Positions 24,825-33,861 of a DNA stretch of 34,142 bases are shown here, in pieces. Source of the DNA: Candidatus Cryptobacteroides equifaecalis (lineage in GTDB: Bacteria > Bacteroidota > Bacteroidia > Bacteroidales > UBA932); assembly GCA_018064625.1 (NCBI GenBank), contig JAGHUW010000058.1, positions 1 to 34,142 of the forward strand, in the 5' to 3' direction. A model generated the notes under the pieces. That model searched no databases. It saw only the letters and a list, made by a program, of their open reading frames with translations, and was not told the DNA's origin. The translations under genes were made by a program, and so were the position numbers. Within the stretch, counting starts at the first letter, position 1. Every line of letters starts with the position of its first letter.

Positions 24825-27518
24825 ATGGAATTGAATACAAAATACAATCCTTCCGAAGTGGAGGACAAATGGTACGCCTATTGGCTTAAGAATAAGTTCT
24901 TTCATTCAGAACCGGACTCACGTGAGCCTTACACCATCGTGATTCCGCCACCAAATGTGACCGGAATACTTCACATGGGTCATGTGCTCAACAACACCAT
25001 CCAGGATGTGCTCATACGCAAGGCACGCATGGATGGCAAGAATGCATGCTGGGTACCGGGAACGGACCACGCATCCATTGCCACTGAGGCAAAGGTTGTG
25101 AACAAGCTGGCTTCCATGGGCATCAAGAAGAGGGACCTCACTCGCGAGGAGTTCCTTAAGTATGCCTGGGAATGGAAGGAGGAGCACGGTGGGATTATCC
25201 TGGAGCAGCTCAAGAAGCTTGGCTCTTCTTGTGATTGGGACCGTACAGCCTTCACAATGGATGAGGAGCGCAGTGAGTCTGTGATGCGCGTATTCGTTGA
25301 CCTATATAATAAAGGACTCATCTACCGCGGCCTGCGTATGGTGAACTGGGACCCTAAGGCCCAGACCGTACTCAGTACCGAGGAAGTAATATACAGGGAC
25401 GAGAAATCAAAACTCTATTATCTCCGCTATTATGTGGCCGACGCAGACGTCAACCCAGTAGTGGAGACAGGCTGCGAGGGCGAGGTCGTGCACAAGGATG
25501 CCGACGGGCGCTACTATGCGGTGGTTGCCACAACCCGTCCGGAGACCATCATGGGCGATACCGCCATGTGCGTCAACCCTAAGGATCCGAAGAACCAGTG
25601 GCTCCGTGGTCACAAGGTCATAGTTCCACTCGTCGGGAGGGTGATTCCTGTGATTGAGGACTGGTACGTGGATGTGGAGTTCGGTACAGGCTGTCTCAAG
25701 GTGACACCTGCCCATGACGTAAACGACTACAACCTTGGAAAGACCCACAATCTTGACACCATAGACATCTTCAACCCTGACGGAACCATTTCAGAGGCTG
25801 CCGGTATGTATGTGGGACAGGACCGTATGGATGTGCGCAGGCAGATTGCCATCGACCTCGAAGCGGCTTCTCTCATGGAGAAGGTGGAGGACTACGATAA
25901 CAAGGTGGGATATTCCGAGAGAAACAGGGATACTGCAGTGGAGCCTCGTCTTTGCAAGCAGTGGTTCCTCAGCATGAAGCACTTCGCGGATATTGCCCTG
26001 CCACCTGTGCTTGAGGGAAAGATTACCTTCCATCCTGCAAAATATGTAACCACCTACCGTAACTGGCTTGAAGGCATCCAAGATTGGTGCATCAGCCGTC
26101 AGCTCTGGTGGGGCCACCGCATCCCTGCATGGTTCCTTCCTGTAGAAGAGGGCGCAGAGGAGCAGTTCGTGGTTGCCCTCAGCGCGGAGGAGGCCCTGGA
26201 GAAGGCTCGCGCAATCAAGGGATATGAGAATATCACTGCCGACCAGCTCACAAGGGATGAGGATGCACTTGATACATGGTTCTCAAGCTGGCTCTGGCCT
26301 ATAAGCCTCTTCAATGGCATAAACAAGCCGGGTAACGAGGAAATCAAGTACTATTATCCTACGAATGACCTTGTTACAGGACCGGATATCATTTTCTTCT
26401 GGGTTGCCAGAATGATCATGGCCGGCGAGGAGTATCTTGGAGACGTGCCATTCAGCAACGTTTACTTCACAGGTATTGTCAGGGACAAGCAGGGCCGCAA
26501 GATGAGCAAGCAGCTTGGAAACTCCCCGGACCCTCTCGTTCTCATTGAGAAATACGGTGCGGATGCAGTGCGCCTCGGAATGCTCCTTTGCTCATCTGCA
26601 GGAAATGACATCCTTTATGATGAGAGTCAGATCGAGCAGGGACGCAATTTCTGCGGAAAGATATGGAATTCATGGAGACTGGTGAGCGGTTGGAACGTAG
26701 ATCGCGCTGCTGCTCAGCCTGAGGCTGCCGCAGTGGCTGTCAAGTGGTTCGACAACCTTCTTTCCCAGACGATAGAGACTGTGAATGACCATTATGAGAA
26801 ATTCCGCATCTCGGATGCACTCATGTCTGTATACAAACTTTTCTGGGATGACTATTGCAGCTGGTATCTTGAACTCGTGAAGCCTGCATACGGCACGGCT
26901 ATCGATGGAGCTACCTATGATGCAACAGTAGCTTTCTTCGAGAAACTCCTCAAGCTTATTCATCCTGTCATGCCTTTCATTACGGAGGAACTTTGGCAGG
27001 CCATGGCTGAGCGCAAGGATGGAGAGACTATCGTGAACCAGCTTAGCCCTAAGGCCGGGTCATACGACAAGCTTTTCCTTGAGGCATTCGATACCGCACG
27101 TGAGGCAATTATCTCAATCCGCGGAATCAGAGCACAAAAGCAGATTTCACCTAAAGAAACACTTGAGCTTTACGTAGATGGTTCTCTCTCAGAGGATATG
27201 AAGGTTATTATCAAGAAATCTGCAAATATCTCCGATATCCACAGCGGATCTGCCGAAGGTACTGCAGTTTCCTTCATAGTCGGAACCATCAAGTTCAGCA
27301 TTCCTCTCGGAGGCTTTGTGAACGCTGATGAGGAGAAGGCCAAGCTTTCTGAGGAGCTTGAGCGTCAGAAGAAATTCCTCGCCGGAGTCCGTGCCAAACT
27401 CAGCAATTCCAAGTTTGTGGATCATGCCCCTGAGGCTGTGGTTGCCACGGAAAGGAAGAAGGAGGCTGATGCTCTTGCACGCATCGAGGCTCTTGAGGCT
27501 TCGTTGGCATCAATGTAA
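24825..27518 (+). CDS. valS: Valyl-tRNA synthetase
   Basis: 897 residues, standard for a class I synthetase charging tRNA-Val. Marks: the HIGH motif in [30 protein letters not shown], the CP1 editing domain ([25 protein letters not shown]), [30 protein letters not shown], the KMSKS motif as [12 protein letters not shown], the tRNA-binding helical domain, and a C-terminal coiled coil ([20 protein letters not shown]). Start at ATG 24825 (MELNTKYNP). An upstream in-frame TTG at 24816 sits inside the promoter box. It heads a plus-strand run: the thioesterase gene follows after 23 nt with no hairpin. Confidence 0.97.
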   Translation: MELNTKYNPSEVEDKWYAYWLKNKFFHSEPDSREPYTIVIPPPNVTGILHMGHVLNNTIQDVLIRKARMDGKNACWVPGTDHASIATEAKVVNKLASMGIKKRDLTREEFLKYAWEWKEEHGGIILEQLKKLGSSCDWDRTAFTMDEERSESVMRVFVDLYNKGLIYRGLRMVNWDPKAQTVLSTEEVIYRDEKSKLYYLRYYVADADVNPVVETGCEGEVVHKDADGRYYAVVATTRPETIMGDTAMCVNPKDPKNQWLRGHKVIVPLVGRVIPVIEDWYVDVEFGTGCLKVTPAHDVNDYNLGKTHNLDTIDIFNPDGTISEAAGMYVGQDRMDVRRQIAIDLEAASLMEKVEDYDNKVGYSERNRDTAVEPRLCKQWFLSMKHFADIALPPVLEGKITFHPAKYVTTYRNWLEGIQDWCISRQLWWGHRIPAWFLPVEEGAEEQFVVALSAEEALEKARAIKGYENITADQLTRDEDALDTWFSSWLWPISLFNGINKPGNEEIKYYYPTNDLVTGPDIIFFWVARMIMAGEEYLGDVPFSNVYFTGIVRDKQGRKMSKQLGNSPDPLVLIEKYGADAVRLGMLLCSSAGNDILYDESQIEQGRNFCGKIWNSWRLVSGWNVDRAAAQPEAAAVAVKWFDNLLSQTIETVNDHYEKFRISDALMSVYKLFWDDYCSWYLELVKPAYGTAIDGATYDATVAFFEKLLKLIHPVMPFITEELWQAMAERKDGETIVNQLSPKAGSYDKLFLEAFDTAREAIISIRGIRAQKQISPKETLELYVDGSLSEDMKVIIKKSANISDIHSGSAEGTAVSFIVGTIKFSIPLGGFVNADEEKAKLSEELERQKKFLAGVRAKLSNSKFVDHAPEAVVATERKKEADALARIEALEASLASM

Positions 27519-27541
27519 TCTGATCAATAAAGACTTATACT

Positions 27542-27949
27542 ATGTACAGTTATTCATTTCCAGTCCGTTACTATGAGGCTGACCCAATGGGCATAGTCCA
27601 TCATAGTGAATATGTAAGATATTTCGAGTGCTGCCGTAACAACTGGCTTGATGATTGCGGATACGGTGTGGCCGAATGTGCTGCCGACAACATCGTCTTT
27701 CCGGTTGCGAAGCTTGACATGCGCTACAAATACTCTGCACGTTTCGGAGACGTGGTCACGGTTACCACGGAAATCGAGGAGTTTACCGGTGCAAGGATCA
27801 CCATGCACCAGCAGGTACTCAATGCGGAAGGGAAGCTGTGTGTTGACGGCCATATCACCCTTGGATTCATGAATTCCAAGACCGGCATGGTGATGCGCTG
27901 CCCGGAAAAACTTGCTGCAATTATCGAGAAGGAACTTAACAAACAATAA
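27542..27949 (+). CDS. Acyl-CoA thioesterase, hot-dog fold (YbgC/4-HBT-like)
   Basis: 135 residues, a single hot-dog domain. The family motif is clear: [21 protein letters not shown], in which the Asp of EADPMG is the catalytic residue of the 4-hydroxybenzoyl-CoA/YbgC group. Then [20 protein letters not shown] and the C-terminal strand [13 protein letters not shown]. It should hydrolyse an acyl-CoA (or acyl-ACP) thioester; the natural substrate is unknown. YbgC is linked with Tol-Pal in other bacteria, but here it sits between valS and tatA. No signal peptide, so cytosolic. Its stop is 7 nt before the tatA start. Confidence 0.9.
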   Translation: MYSYSFPVRYYEADPMGIVHHSEYVRYFECCRNNWLDDCGYGVAECAADNIVFPVAKLDMRYKYSARFGDVVTVTTEIEEFTGARITMHQQVLNAEGKLCVDGHITLGFMNSKTGMVMRCPEKLAAIIEKELNKQ

Positions 27950-27956
27950 ATTTTTT

Positions 27957-28142
27957 ATGCTTATTATTCCATTATTTATCGGAGGTTGGGAACTCGTTGC
28001 CATTGTGGCGGTTATCGTACTTCTCTTCGGAGGCAAGAAAATCCCTGAGCTCATGAAGGGAGTCGGCAAGGGTGTGAAGAGTTTCAAAGACGGCATGAAC
28101 GAGATAGAGGAGCAGGTCAATCAGTCAGATGACAAAAAATAA
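27957..28142 (+). CDS. tatA: Twin-arginine translocase subunit TatA
   Basis: 61 residues: one membrane helix ([19 protein letters not shown]), the hinge-glycine signature [21 protein letters not shown] forming the amphipathic helix, and a short acidic tail. TatA multimers form the pore that exports folded proteins with twin-arginine signals. Start at ATG 27957 ([10 protein letters not shown]); the frame is open upstream inside the thioesterase gene but that part is not Tat-like. No separate tatB is seen; many Bacteroidetes use one TatA-type protein with TatC. Its end overlaps tatC by 14 bp. Confidence 0.93.
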   Translation: MLIIPLFIGGWELVAIVAVIVLLFGGKKIPELMKGVGKGVKSFKDGMNEIEEQVNQSDDKK

Positions 28143-28887
28143 GGAAGGCGAAATGTCCTTCTGGGACCACATTGATGAGCTGAGGGAAACTTTGATTCAC
28201 TCAGCTCTTGCAATTGTGGCCTTCTCCGTCCTTGGCTTCATCTTCAAGAACGCGCTGTTCGACGGTTTCGTTCTGGCTCCGACCCGGTCTGATTTCTGTA
28301 TATACAGGCTTTTGGGCTGGGACTTTTCCATGAAACTCATCAATGTGGACGTGAGCGCCCAGTTCTTCGCACACATGAAGGCTGCGATAGGCGTGGGTTT
28401 CGTGCTTGCGTTTCCGATCATAGTCTATGAGCTGTGGAAATTCATTGCTCCGGCTTTGTACGAAAAGGAAAAGAAGGCTGTGAAATCAGCTTTCGGCCTT
28501 GCATCCGGGCTTTTTTATCTTGGAGTCGTCGTGGGCTACTTTGTGGTTCTGCCCGTGTGCCTCCGTTTCTTTTTGTCTTATACTGTGAGTGATACTGTGG
28601 AGAACAGTATCACCCTCGCTTCGTATATGTCCCTCTTTACCTCGATGGTGCTTCTGATCGGAGTCGCCTTCGAGTTCCCTACGGTCATCCTTGCCCTTTC
28701 GAGGCTTGGTGTGGTCAGTAGGGATACATTGCGGAAGGGTAGAAGCTACGCCTGCGTTGCCGTGATGGTATTTGCGGCCCTCATAACACCTTCCGACCCG
28801 TTTTCCATGTTCGTACTTGCAATTCCGCTTTACGGACTGTATGAGATTTCAATTTTGATGTGCCCTAGAAAGAATGATATCGCTTGA
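28129..28887 (+). CDS. tatC: Twin-arginine translocase subunit TatC
   Basis: 252 residues with six expected membrane helices. TatC recognises the twin-arginine signal peptide and docks with TatA. Marks: [19 protein letters not shown] (the N-terminal HLxELR-type signature), the periplasmic loop, [38 protein letters not shown] (signature FExPxxxxxL), and the final helices [20 protein letters not shown]. Start taken at ATG 28129, overlapping tatA by 14 bp; ATG 28153 (MSFWDH) is an equally plausible start. Its last 14 bp overlap the ABC-F gene. Confidence 0.95.
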   Translation: MTKNKEGEMSFWDHIDELRETLIHSALAIVAFSVLGFIFKNALFDGFVLAPTRSDFCIYRLLGWDFSMKLINVDVSAQFFAHMKAAIGVGFVLAFPIIVYELWKFIAPALYEKEKKAVKSAFGLASGLFYLGVVVGYFVVLPVCLRFFLSYTVSDTVENSITLASYMSLFTSMVLLIGVAFEFPTVILALSRLGVVSRDTLRKGRSYACVAVMVFAALITPSDPFSMFVLAIPLYGLYEISILMCPRKNDIA

Positions 28888-30787
28888 TGATGTAACAGTC
28901 GCATACGGAGGATTCGTACTCCTGGACAAGATAAATTTTCATATTTCGGAAACCGACAAGATAGGTCTCGTCGGAAAGAACGGAGCGGGAAAGTCCACCA
29001 TCATGAAAATGATCTGCGGACTTCAGAACCCTACGTCCGGTCAGATAGACAAACCGTCCCATCTTACCATAGGGTACCTCCCTCAGATCATGGAGCATCA
29101 CAGGGGAAGAACCGTACTTGAAGAGACTATCACAGCCTTTGATGAATCCAATGAACTGGAGAGGGAAGTCGAAGATATTACTAATCAGCTTGCATCAAGA
29201 ACTGATTACGAATCAGAGGATTACTATGCTCTTATTGAACGATTGAATGAGGTAAATGACCGCCTTGCTGTGAGCCATTCCGAACCGCCAGAGGTTCAGG
29301 CACGCAAGACTCTGAAAGGGCTTGGATTCAAAGAGGAGGAACTCTTCCGCAATACCGAGACCTTCTCTCAAGGTTGGAACATGCGCATTGAACTTGCGAA
29401 GATCCTTCTCAAACAGCCGGACCTTCTGATGCTGGATGAGCCAACAAACCACCTTGATATAGAGTCCATCGAATGGCTGGAGGAATATCTCAAGAACCGA
29501 AGGGCATCTCTGCTTCTGGTATCCCACGACAGAAAATTCCTTGATACGGTCACGAACCGTACCGTGGAAGTTATGCTCGGCCATATCCATGATTATAAGG
29601 TACCTTATTCCAAGTATCTGGAATTGAGGGCTGAGCGCCTTCAGCAGCAGACTGCCGCTTACGAGAACCAGCAAAAGATGATTCAGAAGACCGAGGAGTT
29701 CATCCAGGCCTTCCGTTACAAGCCAACCAAGTCCAATCAGGTACAATCCCGTATCAAGGCCCTTGAGAAGCTCGACAGGCTTGAGATAGATGAGACGGAC
29801 AGCGCTGTGCTTACTGTGAAGTTCCCCCCTGCACAGAGGGCCGGAGACGTGGTCTACAAGGCTGTGGATCTGAGCGTAGGCTATCCTCAGAAGGTGGTTT
29901 TTACCGGTGCCGATGTGGAGATCAAAAGAGGGGAGAAGGTAGCCTTTGTAGGGCGTAACGGTGAGGGAAAGACCACTTTGATGAGAGTCATATGCGGGGA
30001 ACTGGACCCTATCTCCGGTGAGTCAAGGCTGGGGCACAATGTGGACATAGGCTATTTTGCCCAGAATCAGGAGGATGTATTGGACAAATCGGAAACAGTA
30101 TTCTCCACCCTGGACAGGATTGCCGTTGGGGACATAAGGACAAAACTCCGCGACATCCTCGCCCAGTTCCTTTTCCGCGGGGAAGATATAGACAAGAGGG
30201 TGAGCATACTTTCCGGAGGGGAGAGAGCCCGTCTTGGAATGGCAAAGCTCATGCTCCAGAGTCATAACCTGCTTGCTCTCGATGAGCCTACAAACCACAT
30301 GGACATCAAGTCCAAGGAGATATTGAAACAGGCTCTGAAGGCTTTTGACGGTACTCTGGTAATAGTTTCCCATGACAGAGACTTCCTTGACGGACTTGTG
30401 GACAAGCTTTACGAGTTCCGTGACGGAAAGGTCAAGGAACATCTTGGGGGAGTCAGGGAATTCCTTGAAAGGCGCAAACTGGAGAATCTCCAGGAGCTGG
30501 AAAGGAACAAGCCCCAGCCAAGTGCCGCAGAACGCCAGCAGGCTGCAGCCAAGGAGCAGAAGAATGAGGCTGCCCGCCAGCAGACAAAGGTTGACAGAAA
30601 GAAGAAGAACCGCATTTCCTATCTGGAATGCGAGATAGCCAAGCTGGAGGAGAAGATAGCTTCGATGGAGGCTGTTCTGGCCTCTCCAGGGCCCGATGTG
30701 GATATAATGGACGTTACCAGGGAGTACATGGAATGCAAGCGCGACCTGGATGCAAAGACCGAGGAGTGGGGTACGCTCATAGACTGA
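28874..30787 (+). CDS. ABC-F family ATPase (ribosome-associated)
   Basis: 637 residues with two ABC ATPase cassettes and no membrane domain. First cassette: Walker A GKNGAGKST, signature FSQGWNMRIELAK, Walker B LLMLDEPTNHLD. Between them is the arm/linker with QQQTAAYENQQKMIQKTEEF and RYKPTKSNQVQSRIKALEKL. Second cassette: GRNGEGKTT, LSGGERARLGMAK, LLALDEPTNHMD. A C-terminal coiled coil (~residues 545-637) resembles the Uup/YheS-type tail. ABC-F proteins bind the ribosomal E site and relieve stalls or confer antibiotic protection; the domain set suggests a housekeeping member, not a resistance determinant. Starts inside tatC (14-bp overlap); the dipeptidase follows after 4 nt. Confidence 0.93.
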   Translation: MISLDDVTVAYGGFVLLDKINFHISETDKIGLVGKNGAGKSTIMKMICGLQNPTSGQIDKPSHLTIGYLPQIMEHHRGRTVLEETITAFDESNELEREVEDITNQLASRTDYESEDYYALIERLNEVNDRLAVSHSEPPEVQARKTLKGLGFKEEELFRNTETFSQGWNMRIELAKILLKQPDLLMLDEPTNHLDIESIEWLEEYLKNRRASLLLVSHDRKFLDTVTNRTVEVMLGHIHDYKVPYSKYLELRAERLQQQTAAYENQQKMIQKTEEFIQAFRYKPTKSNQVQSRIKALEKLDRLEIDETDSAVLTVKFPPAQRAGDVVYKAVDLSVGYPQKVVFTGADVEIKRGEKVAFVGRNGEGKTTLMRVICGELDPISGESRLGHNVDIGYFAQNQEDVLDKSETVFSTLDRIAVGDIRTKLRDILAQFLFRGEDIDKRVSILSGGERARLGMAKLMLQSHNLLALDEPTNHMDIKSKEILKQALKAFDGTLVIVSHDRDFLDGLVDKLYEFRDGKVKEHLGGVREFLERRKLENLQELERNKPQPSAAERQQAAAKEQKNEAARQQTKVDRKKKNRISYLECEIAKLEEKIASMEAVLASPGPDVDIMDVTREYMECKRDLDAKTEEWGTLID

Positions 30788-30791
30788 CATC

Positions 30792-31844
30792 ATGATACTT
30801 GACGCTCACTGCGACGCCCCTTCCCAGATGCTGCGGCTCAGGGATTACGCTCTGGACAATGACCATGCCCAGGTGGACTTCCCAAAGATGCGCCGAGGGG
30901 GAGTGGATGCTTCTTTCTTTGCTCTCTATATTCCTGCTTCGCTGAAAGGCAACGATGCCACAGCCTATGCCAGAAAGCTGCTCTCCGTGCTCAAGGCACA
31001 GCTGGCTGCCAGTTCAGATGAGGCGGCTCTCGCCACCTCGGCGGCAGAAGTCCTGAAAAATAAGGAAGAGGGCCGACTTTCGGTTCTTGTAGGCATGGAG
31101 AATGCCTCCGCCATTCAGGAAGATTTCTCCCTTCTGGAGGAGTTCTACAAAGAAGGCGTGAGGTATGTCACGCTCACGCACAGCGCCGACAATCAGGTAG
31201 GGGACAGCTGTACCGGTTCTGGCCTATGGGGAGGTCTCAGCCCTTTCGGAAAGAAGCTGGTGCGCGAGATGGATTCCATGGGAATGCTGGTCGATCTTGC
31301 CCACGCGTCCGAGGATACTATGAGGGATGTGCTGGACATCAGCGTCCGTCCTGTACTTGACACCCATTGCTGCTGCAAGGCGCTATGCAAGCACCGCCGC
31401 AACATCAGCGACGAGCTTCTTCGCGGAATTGCCGAGGGTGGCGGGGTAGTGGGAATGAGCATATATCCCCTCTTCCTTTCAGACTCTTTTGCCACCATTT
31501 ACAAAGCCAGTGGACTGTCTTCAGAATCCTGGATTGAGGATGAATTCATAGCCGATCCTTCGGACCCGGAAAGACGCTTGTCATGGTATGGTCTGCTTGA
31601 CAGACTCTCTGCCTTGAAGCGTCCGGGAGTTGATGTTGTGGCCGATCATGTCATGCATGCAATAGAGGTAGCAGGGGAAGATCATGTGGGCTTCGGGACA
31701 GATTATGATGGTATAGAATTCACTGCTTCAGGCATGGAGACCATAGCGGATTTTCATGTCCTTCTTGATGAATTGAAGGCGAGAGGAATGGGGGAGAAGA
31801 GCTTGAAAAAGCTATCTTGGGAGAATTTTCTCAGATTGTTGTAA
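30792..31844 (+). CDS. Membrane dipeptidase-like zinc peptidase (M19 family)
   Basis: 350 residues, one M19 amidohydrolase barrel without a signal peptide, so cytosolic despite the family name. Zinc-ligand blocks: ILDAHCDAP (H-x-D), VGMENASA (bridging Glu), VLDTHCCCKALCKHRRN (usually SHSxxRAL), then the GEDHVGFGTDYDG block. Substrates are dipeptides, possibly including D-amino-acid ones from cell-wall turnover; this is inference from family. The Ser-His-Ser motif is changed to Thr-His-Cys followed by two more Cys, an oddity. Last gene of the valS run, 17-bp terminator-like palindrome ~30 nt downstream. Confidence 0.9.
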   Translation: MILDAHCDAPSQMLRLRDYALDNDHAQVDFPKMRRGGVDASFFALYIPASLKGNDATAYARKLLSVLKAQLAASSDEAALATSAAEVLKNKEEGRLSVLVGMENASAIQEDFSLLEEFYKEGVRYVTLTHSADNQVGDSCTGSGLWGGLSPFGKKLVREMDSMGMLVDLAHASEDTMRDVLDISVRPVLDTHCCCKALCKHRRNISDELLRGIAEGGGVVGMSIYPLFLSDSFATIYKASGLSSESWIEDEFIADPSDPERRLSWYGLLDRLSALKRPGVDVVADHVMHAIEVAGEDHVGFGTDYDGIEFTASGMETIADFHVLLDELKARGMGEKSLKKLSWENFLRLL

Positions 31845-31873
31845 CCAATTGACTAACAATGTGCTATAATGTA

Positions 31874-31914
31874 AAATAACAAGATTGTTTCCCGAGGTAA
31901 CAATCTTGTTATTT
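31874..31914. terminator. Bidirectional terminator between the dipeptidase and pncC
   Basis: Perfect 16-bp stem AAATAACAAGATTGTT / AACAATCTTGTTATTT (31874-31889 with 31899-31914), 9-nt loop. A/T-rich outer arms give T-rich ends on both strands. Thirty nt after the dipeptidase stop and 33 nt after the pncC stop on the other strand. Confidence 0.82.
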
Positions 31915-31946
31915 GTATTTATTTACAAGTATTTACTTGTATATGC

Positions 31947-32423
31947 CTATTGTTTACAAATGTATTCCTCAAGAGCCTTGAGAGCAGCATTTGCGAAGGA
32001 TCGGATGTTTCCCTTCCTGTCTTTTGAGGCCTGGAAAATCTTTGTCTCCGTACCATTTGGACCGCTGACAGCTATCCATACTGTACCCTCCGGATAATGC
32101 TCGTCCCCTCCTTCGGCAAGGCCTGTGGTGGAGACTGAATAGGTGCTTCCCGTAAGCTTTCTCACGCCCTCTGCCATGGCAGCCGCAACCTGGGAACTGA
32201 CCACTCCGTTGTCTTTGATCACGGCATCCGGTACTCCTAGAACACTTTCCTTTACGGCTATTGCGTACGAAACTACGGAGCCTAGAAAGTATGATGATGA
32301 GCCGGAAACGGTGGTTATCAGATGGGCTATTCTTCCGCCTGTGCAGGACTCTGCCGTACTGAGAGTCTCGCCTCTGGATTTAAGCGCTTTTCCTATTCTT
32401 TCTTCTGTTGTTGTTCTTCGCAT
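31947..32423 (-). CDS. pncC: CinA C-terminal domain protein, nicotinamide-nucleotide amidase (PncC)
   Basis: 158 residues, only the CinA C-terminal domain, which deamidates nicotinamide mononucleotide to nicotinate mononucleotide in pyridine-nucleotide recycling. Marks: LSTAESCTGGRIAHLIT (catalytic Ser in AESCTGG), SSSYFLGSVVSYAIAVK, VVSSQVAAAMAEGVRK, and YSVSTTGLAEGGDEHYPEGTVWIAV, where the family usually has TGIAGPGG. No N-terminal COG1058 domain, so not full CinA. Start at ATG 32423 (MRRTTTEER); an earlier in-frame start lies deeper inside the DHODH-like gene. It overlaps that gene by 44 bp, so they share a message. Confidence 0.9.
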   Translation of the reverse strand: MRRTTTEERIGKALKSRGETLSTAESCTGGRIAHLITTVSGSSSYFLGSVVSYAIAVKESVLGVPDAVIKDNGVVSSQVAAAMAEGVRKLTGSTYSVSTTGLAEGGDEHYPEGTVWIAVSGPNGTETKIFQASKDRKGNIRSFANAALKALEEYICKQ

Positions 32424-33201
32424 TTTCCTGGAGATAATTAAGAATTCTATTAACGAGAGAAGGCCCTTCGTATGCAAAACCGGACCTGAGTTCTATGAGG
32501 TCTGCTCCGGCTTCAAGAAGTTCCGCCGCTTCCTGGGGTGTCTTGATATGACAGTTTGCGATTATGGGAAGTCTTCCAAGGGAACGTGTGCGGATGCGCT
32601 CGACCTGTTCTTTGCTTCTGGCCTGAATGCAGTCTATGCTGTTCATGCGGCAAAAATCCGTCAACACATCAAGCTCGGCACCGGAGATATTATCCGGGAG
32701 TTTTATGACTATGGGCTTATAGCTTTCCTGGCTTATTCTGGCATCCAGTACAGGACCAAGAATACTTGTGGACAGCTTGGTGGAGAAATCGATCACAAAG
32801 AAATCGAAGAAGTCGTATGCAAGGGTAAAGGAGTTGAGAAACTCCTTGTTTATGCATACTCCCAGTATGTCATCCTGGGGATCTGACTGAAGTGAGGCAA
32901 TTGCTTTCCTTACACCGTCTGCCCCCATTGGACCTATCTCAGAGAAACTGAATCCGAGGTCATTGAGATCGTTATAGAGGTCACCCTCCGTGTCTAGTCC
33001 TGCTCCAAGCCCCAGGGGATTGTAGAATTGCAGTCCCATTACCTCTCTTTCGAGACCTTCGGCTCTGTTGTTGTGAACCCAGCGGTTGATGAGTCTGCCG
33101 CCCGGAATCATGCCGAGTATCTTGAAATATGTCAAGGCTACCCTGGATGCCCTGTCGGGATCCATATTCTTGACAAAAGGCTTTATCAGAAAATTGTACA
33201 T
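32380..33201 (-). CDS. Dihydroorotate-dehydrogenase-like barrel protein, probably not a functional DHODH
   Basis: 273 residues, against ~335-350 for class 2 PyrD. The N-terminus NFLIKPFVKNMDPDRASRVA and FYNPLGLGAGLD (59-70) are clearly PyrD-like, as are LPIIANCHI and LRSGFAYEGPSLV at the C-terminus. The middle is not: the TPRPQPGN/PRLFRL and INRMGFNN segments are missing; the catalytic NISSPNT block reads VIDFSTKLST (136-145); the orotate-contacting NTT reads QARS. Dihydroorotate oxidation is thus doubtful. It may be a pseudo-enzyme or bind another ligand; FMN binding cannot be judged. Start at ATG 33201, supported by a TAtaTTTG box 6 nt upstream; the frame extends 25 codons further but through that box. 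The basic tail (KNNNRRKNRKSA) overlaps pncC. Confidence 0.75.
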   Translation of the reverse strand: MYNFLIKPFVKNMDPDRASRVALTYFKILGMIPGGRLINRWVHNNRAEGLEREVMGLQFYNPLGLGAGLDTEGDLYNDLNDLGFSFSEIGPMGADGVRKAIASLQSDPQDDILGVCINKEFLNSFTLAYDFFDFFVIDFSTKLSTSILGPVLDARISQESYKPIVIKLPDNISGAELDVLTDFCRMNSIDCIQARSKEQVERIRTRSLGRLPIIANCHIKTPQEAAELLEAGADLIELRSGFAYEGPSLVNRILNYLQENAKNNNRRKNRKSA

Positions 33202-33207
33202 AGAGTA

Positions 33208-33215
33208 CAAATATA
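33208..33215 (-). promoter_or_regulatory. -7 box (TAtaTTTG) for the DHODH-like gene and pncC
   Basis: TATATTTG on the minus strand, ending 6 nt before the ATG at 33201. It separates this pair from the HTH gene upstream, although readthrough from that gene remains possible. Confidence 0.55.
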
Positions 33216-33226
33216 GGCAAATTTCC

Positions 33227-33808
33227 CTATTCCTTGCCCACAAGTTCCTGATAAGTGCCGTCAGAGAAGAGCACAATCATCTTCCTGATTGTGTTTTTGA
33301 CACCCGCAGAGGCCTGGGTAATGACTGCTGCAGTTTCAGCCGCAGGCTCTGCTCCAGTATTCCGTAGAGGCTGTGGTTCTACGGAAGGGCGGCTTTCCGG
33401 GATCTGTGGCTTTTCCTCGTAAAATGGCTCTTCTACCGTATCTTCCGGCAGATCTTCCTCCACCGTATCCGGTAAAACAGTTGCGACAGGGGGAGTCTGG
33501 GGGTTAGAAACAGGGGCCGGAGCATTTTGCGATACTTCAACAGCTGCAGGAGGGTTAACGGCTGCCGGTTCTGAGAAAAGAGAATAGGACTCGTCATCAG
33601 ATTTATACATGCGCCCTTTGCCTGTGATAAGCCATTCAAGATTCAGGCTGGGATAGCGTCTTGCCATATTCTCTATGAAATCGAAGCCCGGCTTGTTCCT
33701 TCCGGCAATTATGTGGGACACACTGGCCCTGGCAACATTGATGCTGTCTGCGAACTGGGATTGAGTGATGTTTTCCGCAGCGAGAAACTGCTGTATTCTC
33801 TTGTTCAT
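33227..33808 (-). CDS. XRE-type helix-turn-helix protein with Pro/Glu-rich linker
   Basis: 193 residues. Residues ~5-65 are a Cro/CI-type HTH: LAAENITQSQFADSINVARA with recognition helix region SVSHIIAGRNKP, then LEWLITGKGRMY, a pattern common to Bacteroidales XRE regulators. Residues ~75-165 are a low-complexity Pro/Glu/Ala/Val linker (many PxxP and EEP steps). The last ~25 residues (KNTIRKMIVLFSDGTYQELV) look like a small conserved beta element. No signal peptide. It probably binds DNA and may regulate itself: its promoter carries a tandem 9-bp repeat (33855-33872). Targets are unknown. It is followed by the DHODH-like gene after 25 nt. Confidence 0.87.
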   Translation of the reverse strand: MNKRIQQFLAAENITQSQFADSINVARASVSHIIAGRNKPGFDFIENMARRYPSLNLEWLITGKGRMYKSDDESYSLFSEPAAVNPPAAVEVSQNAPAPVSNPQTPPVATVLPDTVEEDLPEDTVEEPFYEEKPQIPESRPSVEPQPLRNTGAEPAAETAAVITQASAGVKNTIRKMIVLFSDGTYQELVGKE

Positions 33809-33829
33809 ATAAATAAATAGCTTGTTTTA

Positions 33830-33861
33830 CAAAAATAAACAATTTCAGGTAGATTTACAAA
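33830..33861 (-). promoter_or_regulatory. Promoter of the HTH gene (TTTG, 20-nt spacer... pairing to TAttTTTG)
   Basis: Minus strand: TTTG at 33861-33858, 20-nt spacer, TATTTTTG at 33837-33830, then 21 nt to the ATG at 33808. Both Bacteroidetes promoter elements at good spacing. Confidence 0.68.

Noticed and set aside
28874-30787. Antibiotic-resistance ABC-F
   Set aside because: Interdomain linker and C-terminal coiled coil look like housekeeping Uup/YheS types, and it sits in a conserved-looking operon with tatC.
30023-30793. 256-residue minus-strand open frame
   Set aside because: Opposite the second ATPase cassette of the ABC-F gene; no domain of its own.
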